Assembly (NCBI GenBank): GCA_015661985.1
Contig: DQVB01000243.1
Location: forward strand, 1-9,170
Length of the DNA stretch: 9,170 nt
Direction of reading: 5' to 3'
Source: Planctomycetota bacterium
Lineage (GTDB): Bacteria; Planctomycetota; Planctomycetia; Pirellulales; Thermoguttaceae
The position numbers were made by a program, and so were the translations under genes. The notes below the pieces were generated by a model that did not search any database, was not told the DNA's origin, and saw only the letters and a program-made list of their open reading frames with translations. Positions 1 to 6,381 of the stretch are shown one piece after another; the first letter of the stretch is position 1, and every line of letters starts with the position of its first letter.

Positions 1-1031
1 CCCGGCAGCCGTTCGCGCGGCTTGAGCGTCGGAGGATCCGGCCACCGGGCCGACTGGTACCTCTCGATTCGGCCCGCGGGGGCGCGCACGACATAGGCCG
101 CCGTATCGGGCAACCGCTCCACCAGGGCTAATCCTTGTTCAGGGCCCAACACGCTGATAGCCGAAGCCAGCGCATCGGCCGTGGTGGCGTCCGGGGCGAT
201 CACCGTGACGCTGCTGTGGTCGGTGAGGGCTTGGCCGGTTCGCGGATCGACCAGATGCGAATAGCGACGGCCGCCGATGTGGACGAACTGGCGGCTATCG
301 CCCGAAGTGGCGATGGCCCGTCCGGAGAGGTAGAGGTATATACTCGGCTTGCCCTTAGGATCGAGCGACGCTACGCCGATAATCCATCCCGGCTTACCCG
401 GTGGAGGGGATCCGAGCCCGATGTCGCCCCCCGCATCAACCAGGGCACTGGCGATCCCGTGTCGGCGCAGGACCTTCAGGGCCTGATCGATTCCGTAGCC
501 CTTGGCGATGCCCCCGAAATCCAGCCGCATCCCTTTGCGCGTCAGTTCGACCGTTTTGGCCGCTCCGTCCAATCGCAGGAGGCGGTACCCCACCAATTGG
601 CGGAATTGCTCCAGCCTCCAAGACGGCGGCAGTTCCTTCTGTCGTCGGGCGCGCCGCCACAACCGCACCAGCGGCCCCACGGTCACGTCGAAGGCGCCCC
701 CCGTTTGGGCAGCCAAGTGCTGGGCGCGAACCAGTACTTCCCACATTTCGCAGCTCACCGGCACAGCCCTCCCCTGGCCGGACAGGTTCCCCAATCGACG
801 GGCCTCGCTGTGGGGGTTGTAATCGCTGAAGACCTTGTCCAGCTCCTCGAACCGCTGAAAGGCTGCTTCAGCCGCCCTGTTTGCAGTCGCCTCGTTCGGC
901 GCGTACAATATGATCCTGATTGGCACGGCCATGGCCACCTGGGTGAACTGGTACCGGTGGAGGGACGGACCCTCGGGCGATGTGGCCGTGATCCCTGCCC
1001 CAAGTACCCACAGAGCGATTAGCCTACCCAT
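1..1031 (-). CDS. apbE: ApbE-family FAD:protein FMN transferase (3' end cut by window edge)
   Basis: The reverse strand reads open from an ATG at 1031 to the window edge (343 codons). The family attaches FMN from FAD to Thr/Ser residues of exported or membrane flavoproteins such as Nqr/Rnf subunits, with Mg2+. Visible family motifs: MAVPIRIILYA (about residues 34-44), FSDYNPHSEARRLG (68-81), GGAFDVTVGPLVRLW (111-125), LDFGGIAKGYGID (170-182), ALVDAGGDI (196-204), ATSGDSRQF (241-249), YSHLVDPRTG (257-266) and the metal-site segment DATTADALA (281-289). The N-terminus has a short hydrophobic stretch (LIALWVLGAGITA, 4-16) that looks like a signal peptide; no lipobox cysteine is present. An AAGGGA about 10 bases upstream supports the start. 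Motif order and length suggest only the extreme C-terminus is missing. It diverges from the FGE-like gene across 89 bases. No flavoprotein partner is in view, so the target is unknown. Family assignment is secure; symbol by family only. Confidence 0.92.
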   Translation of the reverse strand, partial: MGRLIALWVLGAGITATSPEGPSLHRYQFTQVAMAVPIRIILYAPNEATANRAAEAAFQRFEELDKVFSDYNPHSEARRLGNLSGQGRAVPVSCEMWEVLVRAQHLAAQTGGAFDVTVGPLVRLWRRARRQKELPPSWRLEQFRQLVGYRLLRLDGAAKTVELTRKGMRLDFGGIAKGYGIDQALKVLRRHGIASALVDAGGDIGLGSPPPGKPGWIIGVASLDPKGKPSIYLYLSGRAIATSGDSRQFVHIGGRRYSHLVDPRTGQALTDHSSVTVIAPDATTADALASAISVLGPEQGLALVERLPDTAAYVVRAPAGRIERYQSARWPDPPTLKPRERLP

Positions 1032-1120
1032 TGGGATTTGGTCCCTTCGATTCGAAACGGGCCACGAAAGCTTGGTGTTGTTGTGAGCCCCGTCCCGGAT
1101 GATTTCAGAGAGGAGCCTAG

Positions 1121-2272
1121 ATGTCCAGCGTAGTGAGCAATCGCGGTAGAGCACAAGGGTGGTGTTTGGTGTTCGTGGCGTGGGCGGCCGCAGGCGGTTT
1201 GCCCCGTGCCTTGGCCGACGAGTCCGCCCGGCTGGCGGTGAATCCGGACAAGGTGTTGGCCGTCAAGATGATGCCCAAGCCGTACCCGGTACCCGGTGCC
1301 GAAGCGAAGACGGAAAAGGAGATGAAGGCTTATACGGAGGTGATCCCAGGCACGGATTTGAAGTTCGACATGGTTCCCATCCCGGGTGGTACGTTCCTGA
1401 TCGGCAGCCCCGAGGACGAGGAGGGGCGGCGTGACGACGAGGGGCCCCAGGTCATGGTCCAGGTGGATCCGTTTTGGATGGGCAAGTGCGAAGTGACCTG
1501 GGACCTCTATGACTTTTGGGCCCTGGGCCTGGATATCCAACGCCGCAAACTGATGGGCAAAGAGCAGACCCAATACGATGTGGTCGCCGACGCGCTGACC
1601 CGTCCCACCAACGCGTATACCGACATGACCTTTGGCATGGGACACGACGGCTATCCGGCCATTTGCATGACCCAATACGCAGCCAAGATGTTCTGCAAGT
1701 GGTTGACGTTGAAGACAGGCCGCTACTATCGGCTGCCGACGGAGGCGGAATGGGAATATGCCTGCCGGGCGGGCACAACCACGGCGTATTCCTTCGGCGA
1801 CGACCCGGACGATCTGGAGGACTATGCTTGGTACTTCGACAATTCGGAGGACGGGTATTCCAAAGTGGGGCTGAAGAAGCCCAACCCCTGGGGCCTGCAT
1901 GACATGCACGGGAACGTGTGCGAGTGGACGCTTGACCAATATGTGCCGGACGCTTACAAGAGTCTGGTGGGTAATCCCGTACGGAATCCTTTCACGGTGC
2001 CCACGACTGAGTTCCCTCGGGTGGTCCGGGGGGGCTCGTGGGACGATGACCCGGACCGGCTGCGCAGCGCCGCCCGTCGCGGGTCGACTCGTGATTGGAA
2101 GATGCAGGATCCCCAGATCCCCCAGAGCATTTACTACTTGACCGACGCCTTATTCCTGGGCTTCCGCGTCGTCCGGCCGCTGCGAAAGCCGACCGAGGAG
2201 CAGGCCCGGCTGTACGAACCGGATCCGAAGATCATGGAGGAGTACAAAAAGGCCCAAGGGGGCAAACTGTAA
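1121..2272 (+). CDS. Exported FGE/SUMF1-like domain protein lacking catalytic cysteines
   Basis: 383 residues, started at ATG 1121 behind a strong GAGAGGAG ribosome site. Residues 1-32 look like a Sec signal peptide: arginines at 8 and 10, hydrophobic core WCLVFVAWAAAGGL, and A-L-A before Asp33. The FGE-sulfatase fold runs from about 84 to 353: IPGGTFLIGSPEDE (87-100), FWMGKCEVTWDLYDFW (118-133), RLPTEAEWEYACRAGT (204-219), NPWGLHDMHGNVCEW (255-269), VVRGGSWDDDPDRLRSAARR (301-320) and LGFRVVRPL (346-354). True formylglycine-generating enzymes have two copper-binding cysteines in the segment after GGS. Here that segment (GGSWDDDPDRLRSAAR) has none, so sulfatase activation is unlikely. I infer a binding or other role, as for many planctomycete members of this superfamily. 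The C-terminal tail (355-383) is charged. The Gfo/Idh/MocA gene follows 160 bases downstream on the same strand and may be co-transcribed. Fold is certain; function is not. Confidence 0.9.
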   Translation: MSSVVSNRGRAQGWCLVFVAWAAAGGLPRALADESARLAVNPDKVLAVKMMPKPYPVPGAEAKTEKEMKAYTEVIPGTDLKFDMVPIPGGTFLIGSPEDEEGRRDDEGPQVMVQVDPFWMGKCEVTWDLYDFWALGLDIQRRKLMGKEQTQYDVVADALTRPTNAYTDMTFGMGHDGYPAICMTQYAAKMFCKWLTLKTGRYYRLPTEAEWEYACRAGTTTAYSFGDDPDDLEDYAWYFDNSEDGYSKVGLKKPNPWGLHDMHGNVCEWTLDQYVPDAYKSLVGNPVRNPFTVPTTEFPRVVRGGSWDDDPDRLRSAARRGSTRDWKMQDPQIPQSIYYLTDALFLGFRVVRPLRKPTEEQARLYEPDPKIMEEYKKAQGGKL

Positions 2273-2299
2273 CAGTACCGGCAACAGCAGGAGGCCACT

Positions 2300-2329
2300 G
2301 TCGGCGGAGGGCTGGTGGCCCTCGCCGGT
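2300..2329 (+). other. Hairpin in the gap between the FGE-like and oxidoreductase genes
   Basis: GGCGGAGGGC (2303-2312) pairs with GCCCTCGCC (2318-2326), leaving one bulged G and a 5-base loop. The stem extends outward by C2302-G2327 and two G-U type pairs. No T-tract follows, so it is not a clear intrinsic terminator. A second, weaker pairing (GGCAGG near 2336-2341 with CCTGCC near 2356-2361) lies just downstream. It could be a processing or attenuation structure, or incidental in GC-rich DNA. Confidence 0.35.
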
Positions 2330-2432
2330 GTCGGGGCAGGATGTGGGCTTGAACCCTGCCGCCGCGGCCGCGCGGAGGACGGACAGGTTGGGCGTAACGT
2401 GGATCGATGTACAAGCACAGGAGACCGATAGG

Positions 2433-3767
2433 ATGAGCAGCTCGAAAACAACCTCGCGCCGCAATTTTCTGAAAGGATCAGCCACGGTGGTCGGCGCCAC
2501 GCTGGCCGGCGGCTTGACGATCGCTCGCAGCGCCCATGCCGCAGGGAGCGACGTGATCAAGGTGGTCCTCATCGGAGCCGGTGGGCGCGGCACCGGGGCG
2601 GTCAGCCAACAAATGAACGCCGACAAGAACGTCAAACTGATCGCCATCGCCGACGCCTTCGAAACGAAGGCCAAAGCAGCCGCCGAAAAGCTGAAGAAAC
2701 GGTATCCCGATCAGGTTGATGTGCCCCCGAGTTGCATCTTCTCGGGGCTGGATGCCTACAGGAAAGCCCTGGACAACGACGCCGATTTGGCCACCATCGC
2801 CACACCGCCCGGCTTCCGGCCCCAGCAGTACAAGGCTGCCATCGAAGCCGGAAAACACGTGTTCATGGAAAAGCCCTGCTGCGTGGACGGCCCCGGTTAC
2901 AAGATCCTCATGGAGGCCAACAAGCTGGCCGACCAGAAAGGGCTCTTCGTGCGCGTCGGGCTGCAGCGCCGCCACCAGCCGAACTACATGGAAACCATCA
3001 AACGCATCCACGACGGGGCGATCGGCCGGGTGCTCTTCACCCGCGTGTACTGGAACGGCGGCGGGATCTGGAACCGGCGACGCCAGAAATTGGCTGAGAC
3101 GTTGGGCCGAGAGCCCACGGAGATGGAATACCAGGTCTGGAACTGGTACCACTTCTGCTGGCTCAGCGGGGATAACATCTGCGAGCAGCATATCCACAAT
3201 ATCGACATCGGCAACTGGGTCCAGGACGCCCACCCGGTGGAAGCCAACGGCATGGGTGGCTGCACGGCCCGTTACCTAGGTGAAAACAAGGGTACCGGGC
3301 AGATCTTCGATCACCACTTCGTCGAATTCACCTATGCCAACGGGGCCAAGATGTTCAGCCAATGCCGGCACATGAAAGGCTGCTGGAACAGCGTCTCCGA
3401 GGCGGCTCACGGCACCAAGGGGACCTCGAACTGTTCCGGAGCCATCGAAGGGGAAAACCCATGGCGGTACCGAGGCCCCGGGGTCAGTGGGCACCAGCAG
3501 GAACAAACGGACCTGATCGCCGACCTGCGGGCCGGCCGGCGAGGCCAGAACGAAGGCTACTATGGGGCCACCAGCAGCATGACCTCCGTGCTGGGTCGGC
3601 TGGCCAATTACTCGGGTAAGGTCATCAAGTGGGAGGATGCGGTGGAAAAAGGCGTCAGCGAATTCCCCGAAGTGCTCGAGTGGGACGCCCCGGCACCCGT
3701 CCAGAAAAACGAAGAGGGTGATTACCCCATACCCTTGCCCGGAATCTATAACCCCTTCGTCTCGTAG
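2433..3767 (+). CDS. Tat-exported Gfo/Idh/MocA-family oxidoreductase
   Basis: 444 residues. The frame is open further upstream, but ATG 2433 is chosen because it follows AGGAGA by 8 bases and places a twin-arginine signal right at the N-terminus (SRRNFLKG, 8-15). A hydrophobic stretch (ATVVGATLAGGLTIA, 17-31) and an AHA-A cleavage-like site (34-37) follow. The mature protein starts with a Rossmann dinucleotide fold: VIKVVLIGAGGRGTGA (41-56), then ATPPGFRPQQYKAAIEAGKH (123-142) and the conserved EKP (146-148). The segment EQHIHNIDIGNWV (251-263) carries the histidines and aspartate in the usual catalytic region. The C-terminal half matches the bacterial-type Gfo/Idh/MocA C-terminal domain. Members oxidise or reduce sugars and inositols with tightly bound NAD(P), and some exported relatives are NAD-dependent glycosidases; the substrate cannot be read from this sequence. 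Nine cysteines are present (for example 101, 149, 150, 242, 250). It lies 160 bases after the FGE-like gene on the same strand. Confidence 0.93.
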   Translation: MSSSKTTSRRNFLKGSATVVGATLAGGLTIARSAHAAGSDVIKVVLIGAGGRGTGAVSQQMNADKNVKLIAIADAFETKAKAAAEKLKKRYPDQVDVPPSCIFSGLDAYRKALDNDADLATIATPPGFRPQQYKAAIEAGKHVFMEKPCCVDGPGYKILMEANKLADQKGLFVRVGLQRRHQPNYMETIKRIHDGAIGRVLFTRVYWNGGGIWNRRRQKLAETLGREPTEMEYQVWNWYHFCWLSGDNICEQHIHNIDIGNWVQDAHPVEANGMGGCTARYLGENKGTGQIFDHHFVEFTYANGAKMFSQCRHMKGCWNSVSEAAHGTKGTSNCSGAIEGENPWRYRGPGVSGHQQEQTDLIADLRAGRRGQNEGYYGATSSMTSVLGRLANYSGKVIKWEDAVEKGVSEFPEVLEWDAPAPVQKNEEGDYPIPLPGIYNPFVS

Positions 3768-3788
3768 AAGCCTGCGGCAGCGACCGAC

Positions 3789-4036
3789 GGTCTCCGCTCC
3801 GGGCGTTTGCGGGAATAGAATATGGGACACCGGGGTAAAGCGGGAGACCTTGGGTGCGAGTGAGTGGACCGGTCAGCGACCGGGCCACAACGGAGTCGCC
3901 CGGAGGACGGCCGGACGTAATGGCCGGCTTCCGCAGCCGACTTGGTGTTTGGGGCTGAAGGATCAAGGTGGTTCGCCCTTCGAGAACAACCTCCGCTCGG
4001 CCGCCGCCGCTCCCAGCGCCGGCGGCCGTTTTCTTT
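3789..4036 (+). ncRNA. Candidate structured RNA or long structured 3' UTR
   Basis: Four helices can be drawn by eye before the terminator. (1) GGTCTCCGCT (3789-3798) pairs with AGCGGGAGACC (3839-3849) with one bulged G. (2) TGGACCGGTC (3865-3874) pairs with GACCGGGCCA (3878-3887) with one A-G mismatch and loop AGC. (3) AGTCG (about 3894-3898) pairs with CGACT (about 3938-3942), enclosing GCCGG with CCGGC. (4) AGGTGGTTC (3966-3974) pairs with GAACAACCT (3984-3992) with one G-A mismatch. The set ends in the terminator at 3998-4036. I looked for RNase P, tmRNA and SRP RNA core sequences and did not find them. No convincing promoter of its own was found, so it may simply be the 3' UTR of the oxidoreductase mRNA. 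Confidence 0.3.
3998..4036 (+). terminator. Rho-independent terminator
   Basis: CGGCCGCCG (3998-4006) pairs perfectly with CGGCGGCCG (4020-4028). Inside, CGCT and AGCG add four more pairs around a CCC loop after one C-C mismatch. The run TTTTCTTT (4029-4036) follows directly. It ends rightward transcription from the oxidoreductase gene, about 230 bases after its stop codon. Confidence 0.75.
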
Positions 4037-4293
4037 CGCGCCTGTGCTTCGGTCCCCCAGCGCCAAGCTCGCGATCCGCCTGCGAGAAGAAGCCGTCGGC
4101 GTTGGGCCCCGATGCATGGCGCCACGACGCCAACACCACATACTGGGGGTGATGGGTAATCTGCGAAGGTTGCAGGCGGGGTTTGCGCAAGGGGCTTGGT
4201 CTGCGTAGCCGTTTTGGTGCGTATGGGCTTGCCCGTCGGCTACCGGGTTCCCGTTTTATCCCTTTTGGCGGCGGTCTGAGCAGGGGACGTGCC

Positions 4294-4316
4294 CGCCGCG
4301 GGGCCAGCGGCGTTTT
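4294..4316 (+). terminator. Second terminator-like hairpin just before the kdsD promoter
   Basis: CGCCGC (4294-4299) pairs with GCGGCG (4307-4312) around a 7-base loop, followed by TTTT (4313-4316). The left arm can alternatively pair with an upstream GCGGCGG near 4269-4275. The stem is short, so termination would be modest; it lies only 3 bases before the -35 box. Confidence 0.45.
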
Positions 4317-4319
4317 CCG

Positions 4320-4348
4320 TTGCCCGGTTTGTCGGATCGGATTACAAT
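4320..4348 (+). promoter_or_regulatory. Sigma-70-type promoter for kdsD
   Basis: TTGCCC (4320-4325) and TACAAT (4343-4348) are separated by exactly 17 bases, close to the consensus -35/-10 arrangement. Transcription would start near 4355, giving a leader of about 45 bases before the kdsD start. Its place after two terminator-like hairpins fits the start of a separate transcription unit. Confidence 0.6.
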
Positions 4349-4398
4349 CCGCCAGGCATCGGCAGTGATGGGGGCCGCCAGTCAAGGATGACCTATTG

Positions 4399-5514
4399 AT
4401 GAGCGTCGAGCCCGTTAGCCCTTCTGGCCCGCTGAGTCCTTTCGAGCAGCTCCGCTTTGCCCGGGAGGTCCTGGAGCAAGAGAGCCGCACGCTGGCCCAA
4501 TTGGCCAAGCGGCTGGACAGCCGTTTTTGCGAGGCGGTGGATTATCTTTACCGGTGTCGGGGCAGCGTGATCGTCTCCGGGATGGGCAAGGCCGGGTTGG
4601 TGGGCCAGAAGATCATGGCCACGTTGGCCTCCACCGGCACTCGCAGCCATTGTCTGCATCCGGCCGAAGCGGTCCATGGGGACCTGGGCCGCGTGCACCC
4701 AGACGACCTGATGTTGGTTCTGTCTCAGAGCGGGGAGACGGAGGAGGTGGTGCGTCTGCTGCCTTCGCTCAAGCGACTGGGGCTGCCGATCGTGGCGATC
4801 ACCGGGCGAGCGACGAGCACGCTGGGTCGGGCGGCCACAGTCGTTCTGGAACTGGGGCCCATTGAAGAGGCCTGCGCCTTGGGATTGGCGCCCAGTGCCA
4901 GTACGACGGCCATGCTGGCTTTGGGCGATGCCCTGGCCCTGGTGACCAGCCGCATGCGTGGTTTCCGGCGCGAGGACTTTGCCCGCTTTCATCCGGCTGG
5001 AAGTTTGGGGCGAAAACTGAGTCGCGTGGAGGAGCAGATGCGACCGCTGGGGCAGTGCCGTGTGGCCAGTCAATCGGAGACGGTCCGCCAGGTGTTCGTG
5101 GGGTTGAGTGTGCCGGGTCGCCGGAGCGGAGCCATCATGTTGGTCGACGGCCAGGGCAAGTTGACGGGCATCTTCACCGACAGCGACCTGGCTCGACTGT
5201 TCGAGCACCGCCGGGAACGGGAGTTGGACGAGCCGATCCGGCGCGTGATGACGCGCGATCCGATTCGTGTATCGGTGGGCACCATGTTGATCGACGCGGT
5301 ACGGCTGATGGCCGAGCGGAAGATCAGCGAGTTGCCGGTGGTCGATGCGGGGGGGCGCCCGGTGGGATTGATCGACGTGACGGACGTGGTGGCCCTGATC
5401 CCTGAAGACATGGCCCAAAGGTGGCCCGGCCGAACGGAGACGTTGCCGGGCGGTGCCCGTGGAGTCCCCCACCGGGTCGTTTTGCCCGAACCGCACCGAC
5501 GGCGACCCGCGTAA
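4399..5514 (+). CDS. kdsD: Arabinose-5-phosphate isomerase (SIS + two CBS domains)
   Basis: 371 residues from ATG 4399. A TTG at 4396 would add one residue and sits better behind AAGG (4384-4387), so the exact start is open. The enzyme interconverts ribulose-5-phosphate and arabinose-5-phosphate, the first step of Kdo synthesis, in the cytoplasm. The SIS domain (about 45-185) shows SGMGKAGLVGQKIMATLAST (60-79), HPAEAVHGDLG (87-97), LSQSGETEEV (108-117) and the family phosphosugar loop APSASTTAMLALGDALA (164-180). FHPAGSLGRKL (197-207) carries the conserved histidine region. Two CBS motifs follow (about 213-270 and 280-336; MTRDPIRVSVG, ISELPVVDAGGRPVGLIDVT). The Escherichia coli enzyme is about 328 residues; here the CBS pair ends near 336 and a 35-residue Arg/Pro/Gly-rich tail follows that I cannot assign. 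First gene of the Kdo/LPS cluster, with its own promoter; it ends 9 bases before repeat copy A. Confidence 0.93.
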   Translation: MSVEPVSPSGPLSPFEQLRFAREVLEQESRTLAQLAKRLDSRFCEAVDYLYRCRGSVIVSGMGKAGLVGQKIMATLASTGTRSHCLHPAEAVHGDLGRVHPDDLMLVLSQSGETEEVVRLLPSLKRLGLPIVAITGRATSTLGRAATVVLELGPIEEACALGLAPSASTTAMLALGDALALVTSRMRGFRREDFARFHPAGSLGRKLSRVEEQMRPLGQCRVASQSETVRQVFVGLSVPGRRSGAIMLVDGQGKLTGIFTDSDLARLFEHRRERELDEPIRRVMTRDPIRVSVGTMLIDAVRLMAERKISELPVVDAGGRPVGLIDVTDVVALIPEDMAQRWPGRTETLPGGARGVPHRVVLPEPHRRRPA

Positions 5515-5523
5515 CAGAGATAG

Positions 5524-5715
5524 CCCCAGCGTTGCAAACCGGCAGGGTCGGATGGACATTCCCGTCCGTCACAAGTGGGACAAAACGGGCAATGACCCGG
5601 GCATCGTCGATGTCACAAAATGTGACTTTTGCCGCACTGGCCGGAGCCGCCGGTCGAGCCGGTGATGGGCGGGCAAGAATGCCCATCCTACGTTTCCTTT
5701 CTGCAATGTTGGGGA
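5524..5715 (+). repeat. 192-base interspersed repeat, copy A (kdsD-kdsC gap)
   Basis: This segment aligns with 6382-6573 at a constant offset of 858 bases, with 28 differences in the first 190 positions by hand count (about 85% identity) and no net insertion or deletion. It fills nearly the whole kdsD-kdsC gap and ends 25 bases before the kdsC ATG. Its ends form imperfect inverted arms of 21 bases (5550-5570 against 5668-5688, 16 of 21 complementary). It also contains a perfect GATGGGC (5664-5670) / GCCCATC (5681-5687) hairpin and a GTCACA-AAA-TGTGAC palindrome (5612-5626). No coding potential is evident. Confidence 0.9.
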
Positions 5716-5740
5716 CAACAGAGATGGGGGAAGGAGTCAG

Positions 5741-6277
5741 ATGGATCTGGCAGAGCGATGCCGGCCCATTCAGTTGATCCTTTCGGATGTGGACGGCGTG
5801 TTGACCGACGGCCTGTTGGTCTTGGACAACCGGGGGATCGAGACCAAGCGGTTCCACATCCGTGACGGCATGGGAATTCGACTGTGGCAGCGGGCGGGGT
5901 ATCGTTTCGGGCTGGTTACGCACCGCAGCTCCCAGGCCGTCAAGCTGCGGGCCGCCGAGTTGGACGTGGCCATCGTGCGGCAAGGAACCGAGGACAAGCT
6001 GGCCGCCGTGCGGGAGATCCTGGGCCAGTTGCGCCTGGCTCCGGACCAGGCATGTTACATCGGCGACGACCTTCCCGATCTGGGGCCCCTTCACCACGTC
6101 GGCCTGGGCGTAGCCGTGGCGGACGCCTGTGCTGAACTGCGCCAGGCGGCCCACTACGTCACTTCGCTGCCGGGTGGATCGGGGGCGGTCCGGGAAACGA
6201 TCGAGGTGATCCTCAAGGCCCAGGGCCGCTGGAACGAATTGCTGCTGGCCTACATGGGCCAACAGCGCCAGGGTTGA
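5741..6277 (+). CDS. kdsC: 3-deoxy-D-manno-octulosonate-8-phosphate phosphatase (HAD family)
   Basis: 178 residues from ATG 5741, behind GGGGGAAGGAG with 4 bases spacing; the E. coli enzyme is about 188 residues. It hydrolyses Kdo-8-phosphate to Kdo and phosphate in the cytoplasm. HAD motif I is DVDGVLTDG (16-24, nucleophile Asp16 and acid/base Asp18). FHIRDGMGIRLWQRAG (38-53) is a family signature. Motif II is LVTHRSS (58-64, Thr60), motif III is Lys86, and motif IV is IGDDLPDLGPL (107-117). There is no cap domain, as in other C0-type tetrameric KdsC proteins. The C-terminal active-site tail reads PGGSGAVRE (144-152). Two family positions differ from what I expect: TGR of motif II is THR, and GGRGAVRE is GGSGAVRE. 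All catalytic aspartates are intact, so I infer it is active. It lies between kdsD and the LptC-like gene, flanked by the two repeat copies; its stop codon lies in a large hairpin. Confidence 0.92.
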   Translation: MDLAERCRPIQLILSDVDGVLTDGLLVLDNRGIETKRFHIRDGMGIRLWQRAGYRFGLVTHRSSQAVKLRAAELDVAIVRQGTEDKLAAVREILGQLRLAPDQACYIGDDLPDLGPLHHVGLGVAVADACAELRQAAHYVTSLPGGSGAVRETIEVILKAQGRWNELLLAYMGQQRQG

Positions 6278-6309
6278 CCGGACAGAGGCAACCTGGTCGC
6301 TGTTGGCCC
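6256..6309 (+). other. 20-bp hairpin overlapping the kdsC stop codon
   Basis: GGGCCAACAGCG (6256-6267) pairs perfectly with CGCTGTTGGCCC (6298-6309). After a bulged T6297, CCAGG (6268-6272) pairs with CCTGG (6292-6296). After a bulged G6273, TTG (6274-6276) pairs with CAA (6289-6291), with a 12-base loop. The TGA stop (6275-6277) closes the stem. No T-tract follows, so it is not a standard intrinsic terminator; it could stabilise the kdsC 3' end or limit read-through into the next gene. Confidence 0.7.
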
Positions 6310-6381
6310 TGGTAACCTGGGTCAAAGACACCGCTGGGCGTCCGGCGCCGAGGGCTGCGGCGGCAGAGCCGCGCTTGTGCA

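Larger units (their letters stand above)
3768..4398. other. 631-base intergenic region with hairpins, terminators and a promoter
   Basis: No frame here looks like a gene: short open frames on both strands are Arg/Pro/Gly-rich and carry no recognisable motif. The first half (3789-4036) is dense in self-complementary segments and ends in an intrinsic terminator. The middle holds a 7-bp inverted repeat, GTAGCCG (4205-4211) with CGGCTAC (4237-4243), enclosing a nested GGGC-TT-GCCC. The right end holds a second terminator-like hairpin and the promoter for kdsD. Between about 4037 and 4200 I see nothing beyond weak pairing (GGCGT near 4099 with ACGCC near 4127). Confidence 0.7.

Noticed and set aside
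135..1022. A 295-codon forward open frame
   Set aside because: It is antisense to the ApbE frame, which contains every family motif in order.
1019..1939. A 306-codon reverse-strand open frame over the start of the FGE-like gene
   Set aside because: The forward frame has signal peptide, ribosome site and FGE-fold motifs; the antisense frame has none.
2328..2432. Upstream extension of the oxidoreductase by 35 residues
   Set aside because: It would bury the Tat signal inside the protein, and there is a well-spaced AGGAGA before the ATG at 2433.
3768..4040. RNase P RNA, tmRNA or SRP RNA in the structured region
   Set aside because: A GGGGCTGA string and several hairpins looked suggestive, but the conserved cores of these RNAs could not be found.
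3942..4208. Small open frame of 88 codons in the long intergenic region
   Set aside because: It overlaps the intrinsic terminator, has no ribosome site and gives an Arg-rich, motif-free product.
4393..5559. A 388-codon reverse-strand open frame opposite kdsD
   Set aside because: The forward frame carries unmistakable SIS and CBS motifs; the antisense product is His/Gln/Arg-rich without motifs.
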